Shown here piece after piece: positions 36,106 through 46,580 of a stretch of 64,000 nucleotides of DNA; positions within the stretch are counted from its first letter, which is position 1, and every line of letters begins with the position of its first letter. Origin of the DNA: Phanerochaete sordida (taxonomy: Eukaryota > Basidiomycota > Agaricomycetes > Polyporales > Phanerochaetaceae); NCBI GenBank assembly GCA_019973155.2, contig BPQB01000091.1, forward strand, positions 1 to 64,000, written 5' to 3'. A program made the position numbers and the translations under genes. The notes beneath the pieces are model-generated. The model had not been told where the DNA came from and searched no databases. It worked only from the letters and a program-made list of their open reading frames with translations.

Positions 36106-38133
36106 TGGGCGTTTGCCCAACACGAGGCGGCGGCTGTCGGACCGACCTCCTACCGCCTGGCCTGGGAATGCAGGGCTCATAATTATGCTCACAGCGTGTT
36201 TGCTTCAAGGCCGCCCGTCTGAGCGAGCTGGAACGGCTAGGAAGGCTACGCAGTCCATCTTTGCGACCCTGGACTAGTATCGGGGCTATAGCCTGTTGGC
36301 CGGCGGGCCGACAAGTCAGACCATGGATGCAGCTCACTGTTTGAGTCGCACAGGTTCTCGACGGACAAAGTGTGGCACTTGGGGCATTCATATTTACTGA
36401 TACGTACAGCCTATTCAAAGCCGTCAGCTCCGACACCTCGCAGCTCACACCGAGAAAGACGGCGTCACGTCGTTGCTCACCAGGGTCAAGAGCAGCCACC
36501 CCAAGACCATCCCATTCCACCTGAGCAACATGCTCTCGCAGCGTCTCAACGTCTGCCGCTACGATGTTCATCGCGTGCAAAATTCTGAGGCTCATGATAG
36601 GTCTCCCTTCCAGGGTTCGTTCTGCGAAAACCTCGGCCAGGTCTGCCACGATGCTCGGCTCGTCGGATGAGACTGGGGGCGCGGCTGTGTCAGCGTCGAA
36701 TTCTCGCGTGACCACCTCGACCTACCACTCGACCGACTGTACGACCAATGCGCTTCCTTCGCGGTATTCGACGGCTTGAAGTTGATGTTCATGAGCGTAA
36801 CGGCTTTTGCGCTCGTCTCTGCGAGCAGGTGCAGAGCGCGGGTGACGGCGATGCCGTCGAGAACGAGGCTCTGCAGGCCCTTGTGCGAGCAGAGCGTGCT
36901 GGTGTTCTCGAGCATACCCGCGATATGCCACGGCATCTTGCCGATGCGGACGTGCTGGACGGCGCCGAGCGTGAAGGGGCGGAGGATGGTCGCGAGGTCC
37001 TCGTACGTCTCCTTCCACGCGCATGTCACGCGCACGTCCGCGCTGGAGCTGACGGCTGCGAAGTCGGTATAGGAGGAAAAGTGCGGGTCGCGTCGCCAGC
37101 CGTGGAGACCGTAGTAGCCTCTAATGTCTCCAATCGAGAACCCGACACAGGGCGCGAACGACGATGGAACGACGGCATTCCCAAGCGCACGCACGATGAT
37201 CCGTGGTACCGAAAGAAAAAACCCTTCGTTTTCCTCGTCCCCGAGACGGCAGTCGATGTTCAGTTGGACGTCGCGTGCGGGGATGACGTGTGCAAGGAGG
37301 TTGGCGACGACGGCTGCGGGCGCACCGACGAGGCGAATGTGGAGCAGGCGCGGGAGCTCGGCGGTCTGCGTGACGGCTTCCAGGGCAGGAGAGAGACGTG
37401 CGTCGAGGTGCTCGAGGTGCGGTAGAGTAGCTATTACGCGTACGAGCTCGCGCGCCGAGGGCAGGTAGACGTTGAACGTATTCTCGAAGCTGACGCTCGT
37501 AAGATCCGGCCGAAGAACGATAGTCTTGAGCGTGGGACAAAGCAGACGCTGATATCGTTGCCTGAACGACGCGACACGAAACTCGAAGTGCTCGAGCACC
37601 GGGAAGGGTAGTGGCACTGGGCTCGAGTCGCGAGCTCCAAGGTCGGCGCCAGGTGCAATCATAGTTACGGAGCGCAGCTGAATCGCGGTCTGTGCAATCT
37701 CAGGGGTGAGGACTGCAAAGCACGGAGGGACGATGAGCGAAGTGATGCGCTGGATGTGGTTGTTCACGATGTTGCGGAACGCTGTCATGCGCGCGTCGCG
37801 CTCTTCTTCAGTGACCCTTCTGGAGGTAATGGAAGGACGTCTGAAGGTGACCGTGAGGTTCTGGTTTGCAGAGCGTCGCAGAAACTCGTCCGTCGCGCTG
37901 GCATTGGTGATGCAGAGGTTTGCCCACAGTGCAGGCGTCGAAAGGGCGATGGAGCGCCAGACATGACAGACATGGCTCAAGCGTATCCATGAATATGGTG
38001 GCAGCGGATCAGAAGTTGCTGGAACTTCGGGTTGTTTCAAACTTTGTGCGTACGCCGTGTGTATGTCCCGCGCGACCTCCCCAAAAATCTCCGCGAATAT
38101 TTCAGGCGGTAATGACATCGCCGGCGAAGCCAT
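36065..38133 (-). CDS. F-box-like protein (FBX-C), C-terminal end uncertain
   Basis: Exon 1 is 38133-36726 (MASPAMSLPPEIFAEIF start). An unusually short 41-bp intron (36725-36685) leads to an exon with the family C-terminal block SIVADLAEVFAERTLEGRP...LREHVAQVEWDG. After this the frame stays open to 36065, adding about 120 residues with no counterpart in the paralogues. The stop lies only 27 bp before the FBX-B start codon, so an unrecognised intron or loss of the normal stop is likely. The body shows YSWIRLSHVCHVWRSIALSTPALWANL and Leu-rich repeats as in its neighbours, and it is closest to FBX-D. Confidence 0.75.
36258..36300. repeat. Second copy of the 31713-31755 block
   Basis: CATCTTTGCGACCCTGGACT then AGTATCGGGGCTATAG matches the copy at 31713-31755 with few changes. 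It falls inside the extended FBX-C frame, a further reason to doubt that extension. Confidence 0.65.
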
Positions 38134-38229
38134 CTTCTCTGTCGAGACCAAACCACTGTCAGCGAAGTGATCAAGAATCTGCAGCGTCCTACGCTGACTT
38201 ACCTGCGAGATTGTGGGGTGCGGTGGTCA

Positions 38230-38282
38230 AGGAGGAAGTTTGTTTGGCTATGTTAGGATCCAAAGGCGTCGCCTACCGGTTC
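38230..38282 (-). promoter_or_regulatory. Array leader of FBX-C
   Basis: Contains CCTTTGGATCCTAACA and CAAACAAACTTC on the minus strand, followed by GACCAC and a probable 5' UTR intron donor (CAG|GTAAGT near 38200). Shared with FBX-D, E and F at the same distance from the start codon. Confidence 0.7.
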
Positions 38283-38309
38283 GGTCCAAGATAAGTAAAC
38301 CCAGTATTA

Positions 38310-38435
38310 TTTTCCTAGCTAACCCCTAGCTAAACCCTAGGAGCAGACAAATATAGCACATAGTCGTACTCAGCACAGCAGTAGTCTTGAATTATCCACA
38401 ATTCAACTTAAATCCCATAGCACAGACAATGCCGG
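38310..38435. repeat. Direct repeat, copy 2
   Basis: Nearly the same as 33860-33990: CTAGGAGCAGACAAATATAG, CACATAGTCGTACT, AGCACAGCAGTAGTC. Lies between FBX-D's 3' side and FBX-C's leader. Confidence 0.8.
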
Positions 38436-38640
38436 TGGTCGTCATATGACATCAAGTCAGGGTGGTAGCCTCAAAAGTGTAGTAAAACAACACGGGAAGT
38501 AAATTGACCGCGCGCCTTGGGTCGCACAAGCTCTGACTGAACCAAGGGTAGCACTTGAGATGTTCATCTTCATCTTTACTGGCGCCCGCTTCCAGAACTA
38601 TTCGATGTAGATGGCTGCATAACCACGCCCGTCAGTACCT

Positions 38641-40302
38641 TCACAGAGGAGGAAGACATGTACGTAGTTGCTCACCGGAGTCGAGAGGATCATCCGCCTC
38701 ATGACCGTCCCATTCCACCTCTGTAACATACCCTCTCAGTACCTCGACGTCTACCACTGCAAGGTGCATTGCCAACACAATCCTGAGGCTTGCGACAGGC
38801 CTCCCTTCCGCAGCACGTCTTGCAAGGACCTCCGCGAGATCTGCTGCACAGCCCGGCTCGTCGGACGTGGTGGAGCGCACGGCTGTACGAACGAAGGTCA
38901 GGATATTCGCCGGCGTTCATTTCGACTTACCGCATAAACTGCCGCACGCTCCATGCGTCTCGTTAGCAAGGTTCGAAGGCTTGAACTTGGTGTTCATGAG
39001 CGTAATGTCTCTTGCGCTGGTGCCTGCGAGCAGATGCAGCGAGAGGGTGACAACGACGCCGTCGAGAACGAGGCTCCGCAGGCCCTTGTGCGAGCAGAGC
39101 ATGCTAGTGTTCTCGAGCATACCCGCGATATGCCACGGCATCTTGCCGATCCGGACGTGCTGGACGGCGCCAAGCGTGAAGGGGCGGAGGATGGTCGCGA
39201 GGTCCTCGTACGTCTCCTCCCATGCACACGTTACGCGAACGTCTGCGCCAGCGCTGATAGCTGCGAGGTTGGCAAAAGCGGAAAAGTTCGGTTTGCGTCG
39301 CCAGCCGTGCAGGCCGTAATAACCTCCGATGTCTCCGATTGAGAACGCAGTGCAGGGCGCAAACGACGAGGGGTCGACAGCGTTCCAGAGTGCGCGCACG
39401 ATGATCTGCGGGACAGAAAGGAAATCGCCTTCGTTTTCTTCGTATCCGAGATGACAGCCGATGTTGAGCTGGACGTCGCGCGCAGGAATGACGTGTGCAA
39501 GGAGGCTGGCGACGACGGGTGCAGGCGCTCCAACGAGGCGAATGTAGCGTAAGTGCGGGAGATCTGTGGTCTGCGTGATGAGCTCTGGGGCAGAAGAGAG
39601 GCGTACGTCGAGGTGCTCGAGATGCGGCATGGTAGCTATTATGTGCACGAGTTCGCGTGCTGAGGGGAGACAGGCGTTCTTCAACTCTGGCTGCAGAATG
39701 AGGGTCTTGAGCGTGGGGCACAGCAAGCGGATGTATCGCTGCCGGTATGCCGCAACGCGGAACTCGAAGTGCTCGAGCACCGGGAAGGGAAGCGGTAAAG
39801 GGCTTCTCGTATCGCGAGGGCCAAAGTCGACATCGTCGGCGACCATGGTAATGCTGCGGAGCTGTATTGCGGCCGCGGCCATCTCAGGGGTGAAGATTAC
39901 AAAGCACGTAGGCATCACAAGCGATGCGATGCGATGGATATGGTTGAGCATGACGTCGCGAAATGTCCTCATGCGCGCATCGCGCTCTTCTTGGGCGGGG
40001 TGTCTGACGGAGCGCGGAGTGCGTTTGAAGGTGACCGTAAGGTTGTGTTTCGCAGAGCGCCTGAGAAACTCCTCCGTAGCGATGGGATTGATGATGCAGA
40101 GGTTCGCCCAAAGTGCAGACGTTGAAAGTGCGATGGAGCGCCAGAGACGACAAACGTGGCTCACGTGTATCCATGAGTATGGCCGTGGATCTTCGGGGTC
40201 TGTTCGCAGTGCGTTACGCCTGAAATTTCGAGTGTACGCGGCGTGTGTGTCCCGCGCGACCTCCCCGAATATCTCCGTGATGATCTCGAGCGGTAGCGAC
40301 AT
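38641..40302 (-). CDS. F-box-like protein (FBX-D)
   Basis: Two exons: 40302-38931 and 38882-38641 (48-bp intron), giving 537 aa. The start codon is the first ATG in frame, directly before SLPLEIITEIFGEVARD. YSWIHVSHVCRLWRSIALSTSALWANL, repeats such as PHLEHLDVRLSS and GLRSLVLDGV, and the C-terminal block CAADLAEVLARRAAEGRP...LRGYVTEVEWDG are all present. About 60-70 percent of residues agree with FBX-C by eye; the stretch HVRIGKMPWHIAGMLENTS is the same in both. The upstream leader carries a spliced 5' UTR. Confidence 0.87.
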
Positions 40303-40409
40303 CGCTGGCCGCACCGTCACCTCTGCCACGGCTGAACTACTGTTGGCTGAGTATTTCAAGTACCTCGACTGTGTCCTGTCGCCTTACCTGCGGAGTCGAG
40401 GGTTCGTTG

Positions 40410-40480
40410 GCTGTGATGGTCGAGGAGAAGGTTTGTTTGGCTCTGTTAGGATCCAAAGGCGTCGCATACCAGTTCGGTCC
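40410..40480 (-). promoter_or_regulatory. Array leader of FBX-D
   Basis: CCTTTGGATCCTAACA, then CAAACAAACCTTCTC and GACCATCACAGCCAAC on the minus strand, ending at a CAG|GTAAGG site near 40390 that probably starts a 5' UTR intron. Confidence 0.7.
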
Positions 40481-40657
40481 AAAATCGGCGTTTCTTGCCT
40501 TGAGGCGAGGCAGTCGAGCTTGGCAGAAAATAGATGATATACTGCATGGTCTCATTGCACACATTCATCAGCCATGTGTAAGCCCAGCGACTCCGTTCAG
40601 ATGGTTCGCGGTGGACTCTGAGCCATCGCGCACGAGTGTCACAGGCTTCGAACGGAC

Positions 40658-42415
40658 TTATTTCAGCAGCCGAAACACTGCTATTCGGCGCGTCCACCCT
40701 ACACACCATCGTCGGCTGCATAGCTGCTGGTTAGTCCCTAGATAAAGTACGGCGCAGAGCTGCGTACCAGGATCGAGACCATCGGCTTCGACGCCGTCCC
40801 ACTCCACGTCGCCAACATGCTCTCCCAGGGCCTCGATGTCAGCAGCCACGATATTCTGCACCCGCAAGATCCTGAGGCGCTGCAGAGGCCGTCCTTCTTT
40901 GGCGCGATTCGCAAGTACTTCAGCCAGATCCGCCGCAGAGCTCGGCTCGTCGGACGACACGGGGCGGATCGCTGTGCGCGTGACCATCAGCAGTGCCTTA
41001 GCCAGCTCAACTCTCGACTCACCGCTTGTCCAGCTGTACAGCCACTGCGCCTCCTTCGCCGGGTCCGCGGGCTTGAAGTTGATGTCGACGAGCGCGACGT
41101 CGGGCGCAGTCGTCTTCTCGAGCAGGTGCAGAGCGTGCGGCACCGTGAGGCCGTCGAGCACGAGGCTCTGCAGGCCCGCGTGCGAGCAGAGCGCGCTGGC
41201 GCCCTCGGGCACGCCGGGGAGGTGCCACGGCATCTTGCCGACGCGGACGTGTGCGACCGCGCTGAGCATGAACGGGCGCAGGATTGCGCTGAGCGCCACG
41301 TCGCCGTCCATCCAGGGGCACGTCACCTCTACGTCGACATCAGCGCGAGCAGCGGGGCGCGTGAGGTCGGGCACGCTCCGCCAGCCGTGCAGGGCGTAGT
41401 AGCCGCGAGTGTCCATGATCGAGAACGCGGAGCACGGCTGGTACGGTGGGACTGGGGCATCTGCGAGTGCAAGGCTGATCGCCTGAGGCACGGGCATTAC
41501 ATCGTATCCCTCGCCTTCGTCCGGAATGCGACAGTCGAGGGCGAGGCGAATGGTTGGCGCGGGGACAATGTGCGCTACGAGCTGGGCAACGGCGGCAGTG
41601 GCGCCAGTGACGCGGACGTCGCGCAGATTGGGGACCTCGGCAGTCTGGGAGAGCGCGAGCGCGCGGTCGGCGAGGTGCACGTCGAGGCGCCCGAGGTGTG
41701 GCATGCTGGTCATGGCACGGACGAGTTCGCGCGCGGTCGGGAGGTAGACATCGTAGGAGTCTTCATCGCTGATGGACGTCCAGTCTGGGCGGAGGAAGAG
41801 CGTCTTCAGAGTAGGGCAGAGAAGTTGGCGGTAGGGCTGTGAGTTGAATGAAGCAGCGCGATATTCGAAGTGTTCGAGCGCGGGGAAGGCGAGTGGCGGG
41901 GTGCGAAGGTCATCTGTCGGGGGTCCAATAGCCGGCGTAATCATGACCAGAGTGTGAAGCTGCTTTGCCGCTGCGACGATCTCGGGAAGCAAGACCCTGG
42001 TCCACGCAGGCACAATGAGCGACGTGATACGCTGAATGTGGTCGACGAGCACAAAGGCGTAGGTCTCCATGCGCGCATCTATCTCCGCCTCAGTAACATC
42101 GTCGACGCCCAGTATAGGCCTCCTGAATGTCACGGTCAAGTCTTGATTCGCAGAGCGCGTGATAAACTCCTCCGTCGCGTTGGCGTCGATGATGCAGATG
42201 TTGGCCCAGAGCGCAGGCGTGGAGAGTGCCACCCAACGCCAGACGCGGCAGACGCGGGTCAGATGTATCCACGCATATGGACGTGGCTCTTCGGAGTCTT
42301 CTGGATGGGCCTCCTTTTTGAGGCCGCGAACGTACATGTCATAGGCATCTCGAGCGAGCTCCCCGAATATTTCCGCAAATATCTCCGGTGGTAGCGACAT
42401 AATGGGCGAAGTCAT
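40658..42415 (-). CDS. F-box-like protein (FBX-E)
   Basis: Two exons: 42415-41023 and 40971-40658. The 51-bp intron (41022-40972) is a multiple of three, so the frame is open across it, but its position and phase match the intron of every paralogue. Product 568 aa, starting MTSPIMSLPPEIFAEIFGELA. YAWIHLTRVCRVWRWVALSTPALWANI and the C-terminal block SAADLAEVLANRAKEGRP...LGEHVGDVEWDG are conserved. The tail beyond that block is about 38 residues longer than in FBX-F. Closest relative is FBX-F (shared APDVALVDINFKPADPAK region). Confidence 0.86.
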   Translation of the reverse strand: MTSPIMSLPPEIFAEIFGELARDAYDMYVRGLKKEAHPEDSEEPRPYAWIHLTRVCRVWRWVALSTPALWANICIIDANATEEFITRSANQDLTVTFRRPILGVDDVTEAEIDARMETYAFVLVDHIQRITSLIVPAWTRVLLPEIVAAAKQLHTLVMITPAIGPPTDDLRTPPLAFPALEHFEYRAASFNSQPYRQLLCPTLKTLFLRPDWTSISDEDSYDVYLPTARELVRAMTSMPHLGRLDVHLADRALALSQTAEVPNLRDVRVTGATAAVAQLVAHIVPAPTIRLALDCRIPDEGEGYDVMPVPQAISLALADAPVPPYQPCSAFSIMDTRGYYALHGWRSVPDLTRPAARADVDVEVTCPWMDGDVALSAILRPFMLSAVAHVRVGKMPWHLPGVPEGASALCSHAGLQSLVLDGLTVPHALHLLEKTTAPDVALVDINFKPADPAKEAQWLYSWTSGESRVELAKALLMVTRTAIRPVSSDEPSSAADLAEVLANRAKEGRPLQRLRILRVQNIVAADIEALGEHVGDVEWDGVEADGLDPGTQLCAVLYLGTNQQLCSRRWCVGWTRRIAVFRLLK

Positions 42416-42423
42416 TTTGTCTG

Positions 42424-42483
42424 CTGTGATGCCAGTACAGCTTTGAGAGCTCAGTGAATTTCTAACATGTCTCAAGGACTTGC
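42424..42483 (-). other. Probable 5' UTR intron with GC donor (FBX-E)
   Basis: CGAAG|GCAAGT ... CATCACAG|CAGACAAAATG. The homologous leader intron of FBX-F at 44912-44852 starts with GT. The FBX-E copy therefore appears to be a GC-AG intron of 60 bp. Confidence 0.5.
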
Positions 42484-42513
42484 CTTCGAAGCAGAAAAGT
42501 CGTTGAAAACGAT

Positions 42514-42575
42514 GTCGTGGTTGAAGAGAAGTTTTGTTTGTCGATGTTAGGATCCAAAGGCTTCGCCTGCCGATT
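42514..42575 (-). promoter_or_regulatory. Array leader of FBX-E
   Basis: GCCTTTGGATCCTAACA and CAAACAAAACTTCTC followed by ACCACGACATCGTTTTCAA on the minus strand. The CGTTTTCAA extension is shared only with FBX-F. Confidence 0.7.
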
Positions 42576-42579
42576 TTGG

Positions 42580-43174
42580 GCCAGAATGGGCGTTTGTTTC
42601 GTTATCCTGCTCGCGTGCGCCAGGTCAGCAGGCGTACTCCGTGTGTGGCCCCAAATACTTGGATGCATACTTATTTCATCCATAACAGAGTGGCAACAGT
42701 TAGGCTTGGCCACGACGACTAAATCGTATCGCGCCCGCGCGAAGAGCTTGCAAAAAAACGCTACGTACTGCACGACCGCGGCCATCTACTTCTTCTGTCC
42801 CTCACCGCAAGCCAACCACCAAAATCGTTCACTTCCGTCATAACGCGTCCGAGATCATTCAGAGATACCCGCAGACGATGCCAAGCGAGTGGAGCCCGAG
42901 CACAAGGCGGAGCGGCGACGGCTCGAGCCCAGCGACCTCACAGCGACCTCAAATATCCGCGCGACCGTCTGCGCGAGGACGCGTGCTTCATGTTAGGGTT
43001 GTGCACGGCCGCAATGATGTGCGGCACTGCAATATGGGAGTGCTCCGGTCTGCGTAACACGAATACGTTATACTGTGGCGCTAGAACGCTCGCATCTGGC
43101 ACTACGCCCACTCTACGCAACGCCGCCCGCTGTAAAATTGCTCGTCATTGCCCGCGTATGCGCATGAGACACGT
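42580..43174. other. Intergenic, no gene seen
   Basis: Spacer between the FBX-E leader and the FBX-F 3' end. Short frames only. Confidence 0.5.
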
Positions 43175-44843
43175 CTACGAACCAGGATTGAGACCATCCG
43201 CTTCAATGCCGTCCCACTCCAGCTCTCCGACATACTTTCTGAGTGTCTCGACGTCCGCAGCCACGATATTCTGCACACGCAGAATCCTGAGATGCTGTAG
43301 AGGCCGTCCCTCTTTGGCGCGGGTGGCAAGTATCTCTGCAAGGTCCACGGCAGAGCTTGGCTCGTCGGGTGTGACAGGACGAATTGCTGTACGTGCGACA
43401 ATCAGCACCATCATCGCCAGCTAGAATGCTGGACTTACCGCGAGACCAGCTGTGCAGCCACAGCGCCTGTTTCGCAGGGTCCGCCGGCTTGAAGTTAATG
43501 GCGACGAGCGCGACGCTGGGCGCAGCCGTCGTCTCAAGCAGCTGCAAAGCACGGGGCGGCGTCAGGCTGTCGAGCACAAGGCTCTGCAGGCCCGCGTGCG
43601 CGCAGAGCGCGACGGCGCCCTCGGGCTCGCCGGACAGGTGCCACGGCGCCCTGCCGACGCGGACGTGCGCGACGGCGCCGAGCGTGAACGGACGCAGGAG
43701 CGCGGCGAGCGCGGCGAGCGCGGCGGGGGCGTCCGTCGAGGGGCACGTCACCGCGACATCCGCGGCGGCGCGCGCGAAGGGCTGCGTGAGGTCGGGCGCG
43801 CGCCGCCAGCCGTGCAGCACGCAGTGGCCGCGGGTGTCCGTGATTGAGAACGCCGCGCAGGGCGCGTACGGCGGGGCCGTCGCGTCTGCGAGTGCGCGCG
43901 CGATCGCGTGCGTCACGGGCAGCACGTCCGCGGCGGCGTCCTCGGCGGGGCGGCGGCAGTCGAGGACGAGGCGGACGGCCGGCGCGGGGACGAGGTGCGC
44001 GAGGAGCTGTGCGACGGCGGCGGTCGCGCCCGTGGCGCGCAGGTCGTGCAGGTGCGGGAGCGCCGCGGTCTGTGTGAGCGCGAGCACGGCGTCGCCGAGC
44101 TGCACGTCGAGGCGCTCGAGGCGCGGCATGGTGGCGACGGCGCGCACGACCTCGCGCGCGGTCGGGAGGTGTACGTCGTAGGAGGTCTCGTCGACGTCGC
44201 TGAGGTTCGTCCAGTCGGGGCGGAGGACGAGCGTTTTGAGCGAGGGACAGAGGACTTTGCGGTAGGTCAGCGGGCGGAAGAACGCGGTGCGGTACTCGAA
44301 ATGCTCGAGCGCGGGGAAGGCGAGTGGCGGGCCGCCGATGTCGGTCGTTGGGGGGTCGAGCTCCGGTGTGATCATGACGAGGGTGTGGAGCTGCTTGGCG
44401 GCTGCGACGATCTCGGGCGAGAAGACCCTCACCCCTGCGGGGACAATCAGTGAGGTGACACGCTGGATGTGGTCGGCAAGAATAGAGCCGTAGGTCCTCA
44501 TGCGCGCGTTGATTTCCGCCTCCGGGACTGTCAGACTCAGAACAGGCCTTCTAAAAGCGACGGTCAAGTCTTGACGTGCAGAACGTGTGACAAACTCCTG
44601 CGTCGCGTCGGCGTTGATGATACAGATGTTGGCCCAGAGTGCAGGCGTAGAGAGGGCGACACCGCGCCAGACGCGGCAGACGTGCGTCAGGCGTATCCAC
44701 GAATACGGCCGGGGATCTTCGGGATCCTCTCGGAGTTCCTGGTGTCTGAGACTACGGACGTACGCGGCATGTGCGTCTCGAGCGAGTTCCCCGAATATTT
44801 CCGCACATATCTCGGGCGGTAGCGACGTAGCGGGCGAAGTCAT
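43175..44843 (-). CDS. F-box-like protein (FBX-F)
   Basis: Two exons: 44843-43439 and 43386-43175 (52-bp intron), giving 538 aa and ending VEADGLNPGS-type after LEWDG. MTSPATSLPPEICAEIFGELA, YSWIRLTHVCRVWRGVALSTPALWANI, PRLERLDVQL, GLQSLVLDSL and SAVDLAEILATRAKEGRP mark the family. The middle third is much richer in GC and alanine than the neighbours. It begins the minus-strand array of five genes, each followed downstream by the next with about 0.1-0.8 kb between them. Confidence 0.88.
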
Positions 44844-44939
44844 CTCGCCTGCTGTGATGGTAATGCAGCTCAGAGAACCATCGCAGCCTAAGAACGCTTC
44901 TCAGGGCCGTACCTTCGAAAGTGAGAAACGGTTTGAAAA

Positions 44940-45000
44940 CGACGTCGTGGTCGCAGCGAAGATTTGTTTGGTAGTGTTAGGATCCAAAGGCTCCGCCTGC
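44940..45000 (-). promoter_or_regulatory. Array leader of FBX-F
   Basis: GCCTTTGGATCCTAACA and CAAACAAATCTTCGC then ACCACGACGTCGTTTTCAA on the minus strand, ending at the GAAG|GTACGG donor near 44912. Confidence 0.7.
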
Positions 45001-45224
45001 CAATCATGATCCAGCTGGCGGGCGTTTGTCTCACAGCCTCCTCGCCGAGCCCACGGGCGTATTTCGAGTTTGACCAAAACAAATCGCGAACAAGCATCGC
45101 AGTTGGTTGCAAAAATATAGGGATGGCTACAGTCGAAATGTGGAACCTCAGGCCTCAGGCCTCAAGTTTCAAGGCCTCAAGGCCCGCACTCGTTCAAAGC
45201 CTACATAAAGCCCGCACGCACGAC

Positions 45225-46244
45225 CTACTCCTCCCTCAGCCCCTCGCTCCAGCCCTCATACTCCTCCACCTCCCTCAACACACTCCCCAGATGCCCCCTC
45301 ACAACACCCAGCGAGTCGAGCCCGAGCACGAGCCGGAGCGGCGGCCGCTCCAGCCCCGCGAGGTCGTATATCCGCGCGACGGTGCGCGCGAGGTCGCCGT
45401 GCTTGGCGGCGGGGTCGCGCGCGGCGGCGATGATCGTGCGGCCGAGCGCTGCGGGCGTGCCCGGCGCGGTGTAGGCCGGGTGCGCGGGCAGCGTGGTGGC
45501 CTTGGCGGCCATGGGCGTGCGGACGGTGCCGAGCACGACGATGCTGACCTGCGTGCGCGTCAGGCGTGCGCGGGGCGCGGGGCGCGGGAGGCGCACCTGG
45601 ATGTGCCACTGCGGGTCGAGCTCGCCTGCGAGTGCCTGGTGCACCGCCTCGAGCGCTGCGTGCGCGTCAGCACCACCCGGCTCACGGCGCAGGGACAGCA
45701 CGCACCGGCCTTGGCGGCGCTGTAGTACGCGCAGCCGCCGAGCGGGACGAGGCCCGCGTACGAGCTGACGGTCATCAACCGCCCCCCGCTGCCGGGCGGG
45801 TTCTCCTCGCGGAAGAAGCGCACGGCCTCGCGCGCGACATTCGCGGCGCCCCAGAAGTTGACCTCGAAGACGGCGCGCGCGGCGGCGTCGGGCGTGCCCT
45901 CGGCCTCGCCGAAGAGCGCGAGCGCGGCGCTGTTGAGCACGACGTCGACGCGGCCGAAGGCCGCGTGCGCCTGCGCGAAGGCCGCGGCGATGTCGGGCGG
46001 GCGGGTGACGTCGACGAGGGCGGTGCGGAGGTGCGTGGGTGGGTAGGCGAGCTCGGCGAGGTCCGTCGGGCGGCGCACGCATGCGAGCACGCGCTCGCCG
46101 CGCGAGAGCACGAGTTCAGCGGTCGCGCGGCCGACGCCGGAGGCGGCGCCTGTGACTGGATGCAAGTTAGTTTCGTCGCGCGTCTGCCAGCACCGCTGGC
46201 GGCGTACTCAACCACACGCGCGAGTCTGGCGGCGTGGAACCCAT
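45225..46244 (-). CDS. Short-chain dehydrogenase/reductase (SDR)
   Basis: Four exons: 46244-46208, 46155-45706, 45655-45597 and 45548-45225, giving 289 aa. The first intron has a textbook CTAAC branch site. Classical SDR features are TGAASGVG (14-21, NAD(P) binding), a VDVT motif near 60, NSAA near 87, VNFWG near 111, and catalytic Ser144, Tyr157 and Lys161 (SSYAG...YYSAAK). GTVRTPM near 187 is the usual substrate-loop motif. Basic residues after the first strand (VRRP) hint at NADP(H). The substrate is unknown; such genes often act on oxidised lipids, sugars or aromatic aldehydes. Codon third positions are almost all G or C. Confidence 0.92.
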
Positions 46245-46271
46245 AGCGATGCTTGGCAGAAAGATGGTGGC

Positions 46272-46286
46272 TGCATCTTATATACC
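46272..46286 (-). promoter_or_regulatory. TATA box of the SDR gene
   Basis: GTATATAAGATG reads on the minus strand about 35 bp upstream of the start codon, implying a very short leader. Confidence 0.55.
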
Positions 46287-46580
46287 ACTGGTGGCCCAGT
46301 GGAACGGTAAGCAGCTCAGAGTGTAGTCAGCGTCCGCGGAACTGCGACGTCGGCCTTCCGAGTTCCCAGGAGCTTGGTCTGTGAGAGAAAGCGTGAGTTC
46401 GCGTATCTCGGTAGACGACGCAAGAGATACCCACGGCCGCGCTGTAGAGACTGGAGGGCTGCCTTCATTCTGCATGAGTGACATAGCAGCAGCGTCTCTC
46501 TCGCGCACGCGAAGCAAAGCATACGAGAATTAGCTCCAATAATTATTAAGGCTCCAAAGGTCCGTCTAACTGTGTATACA

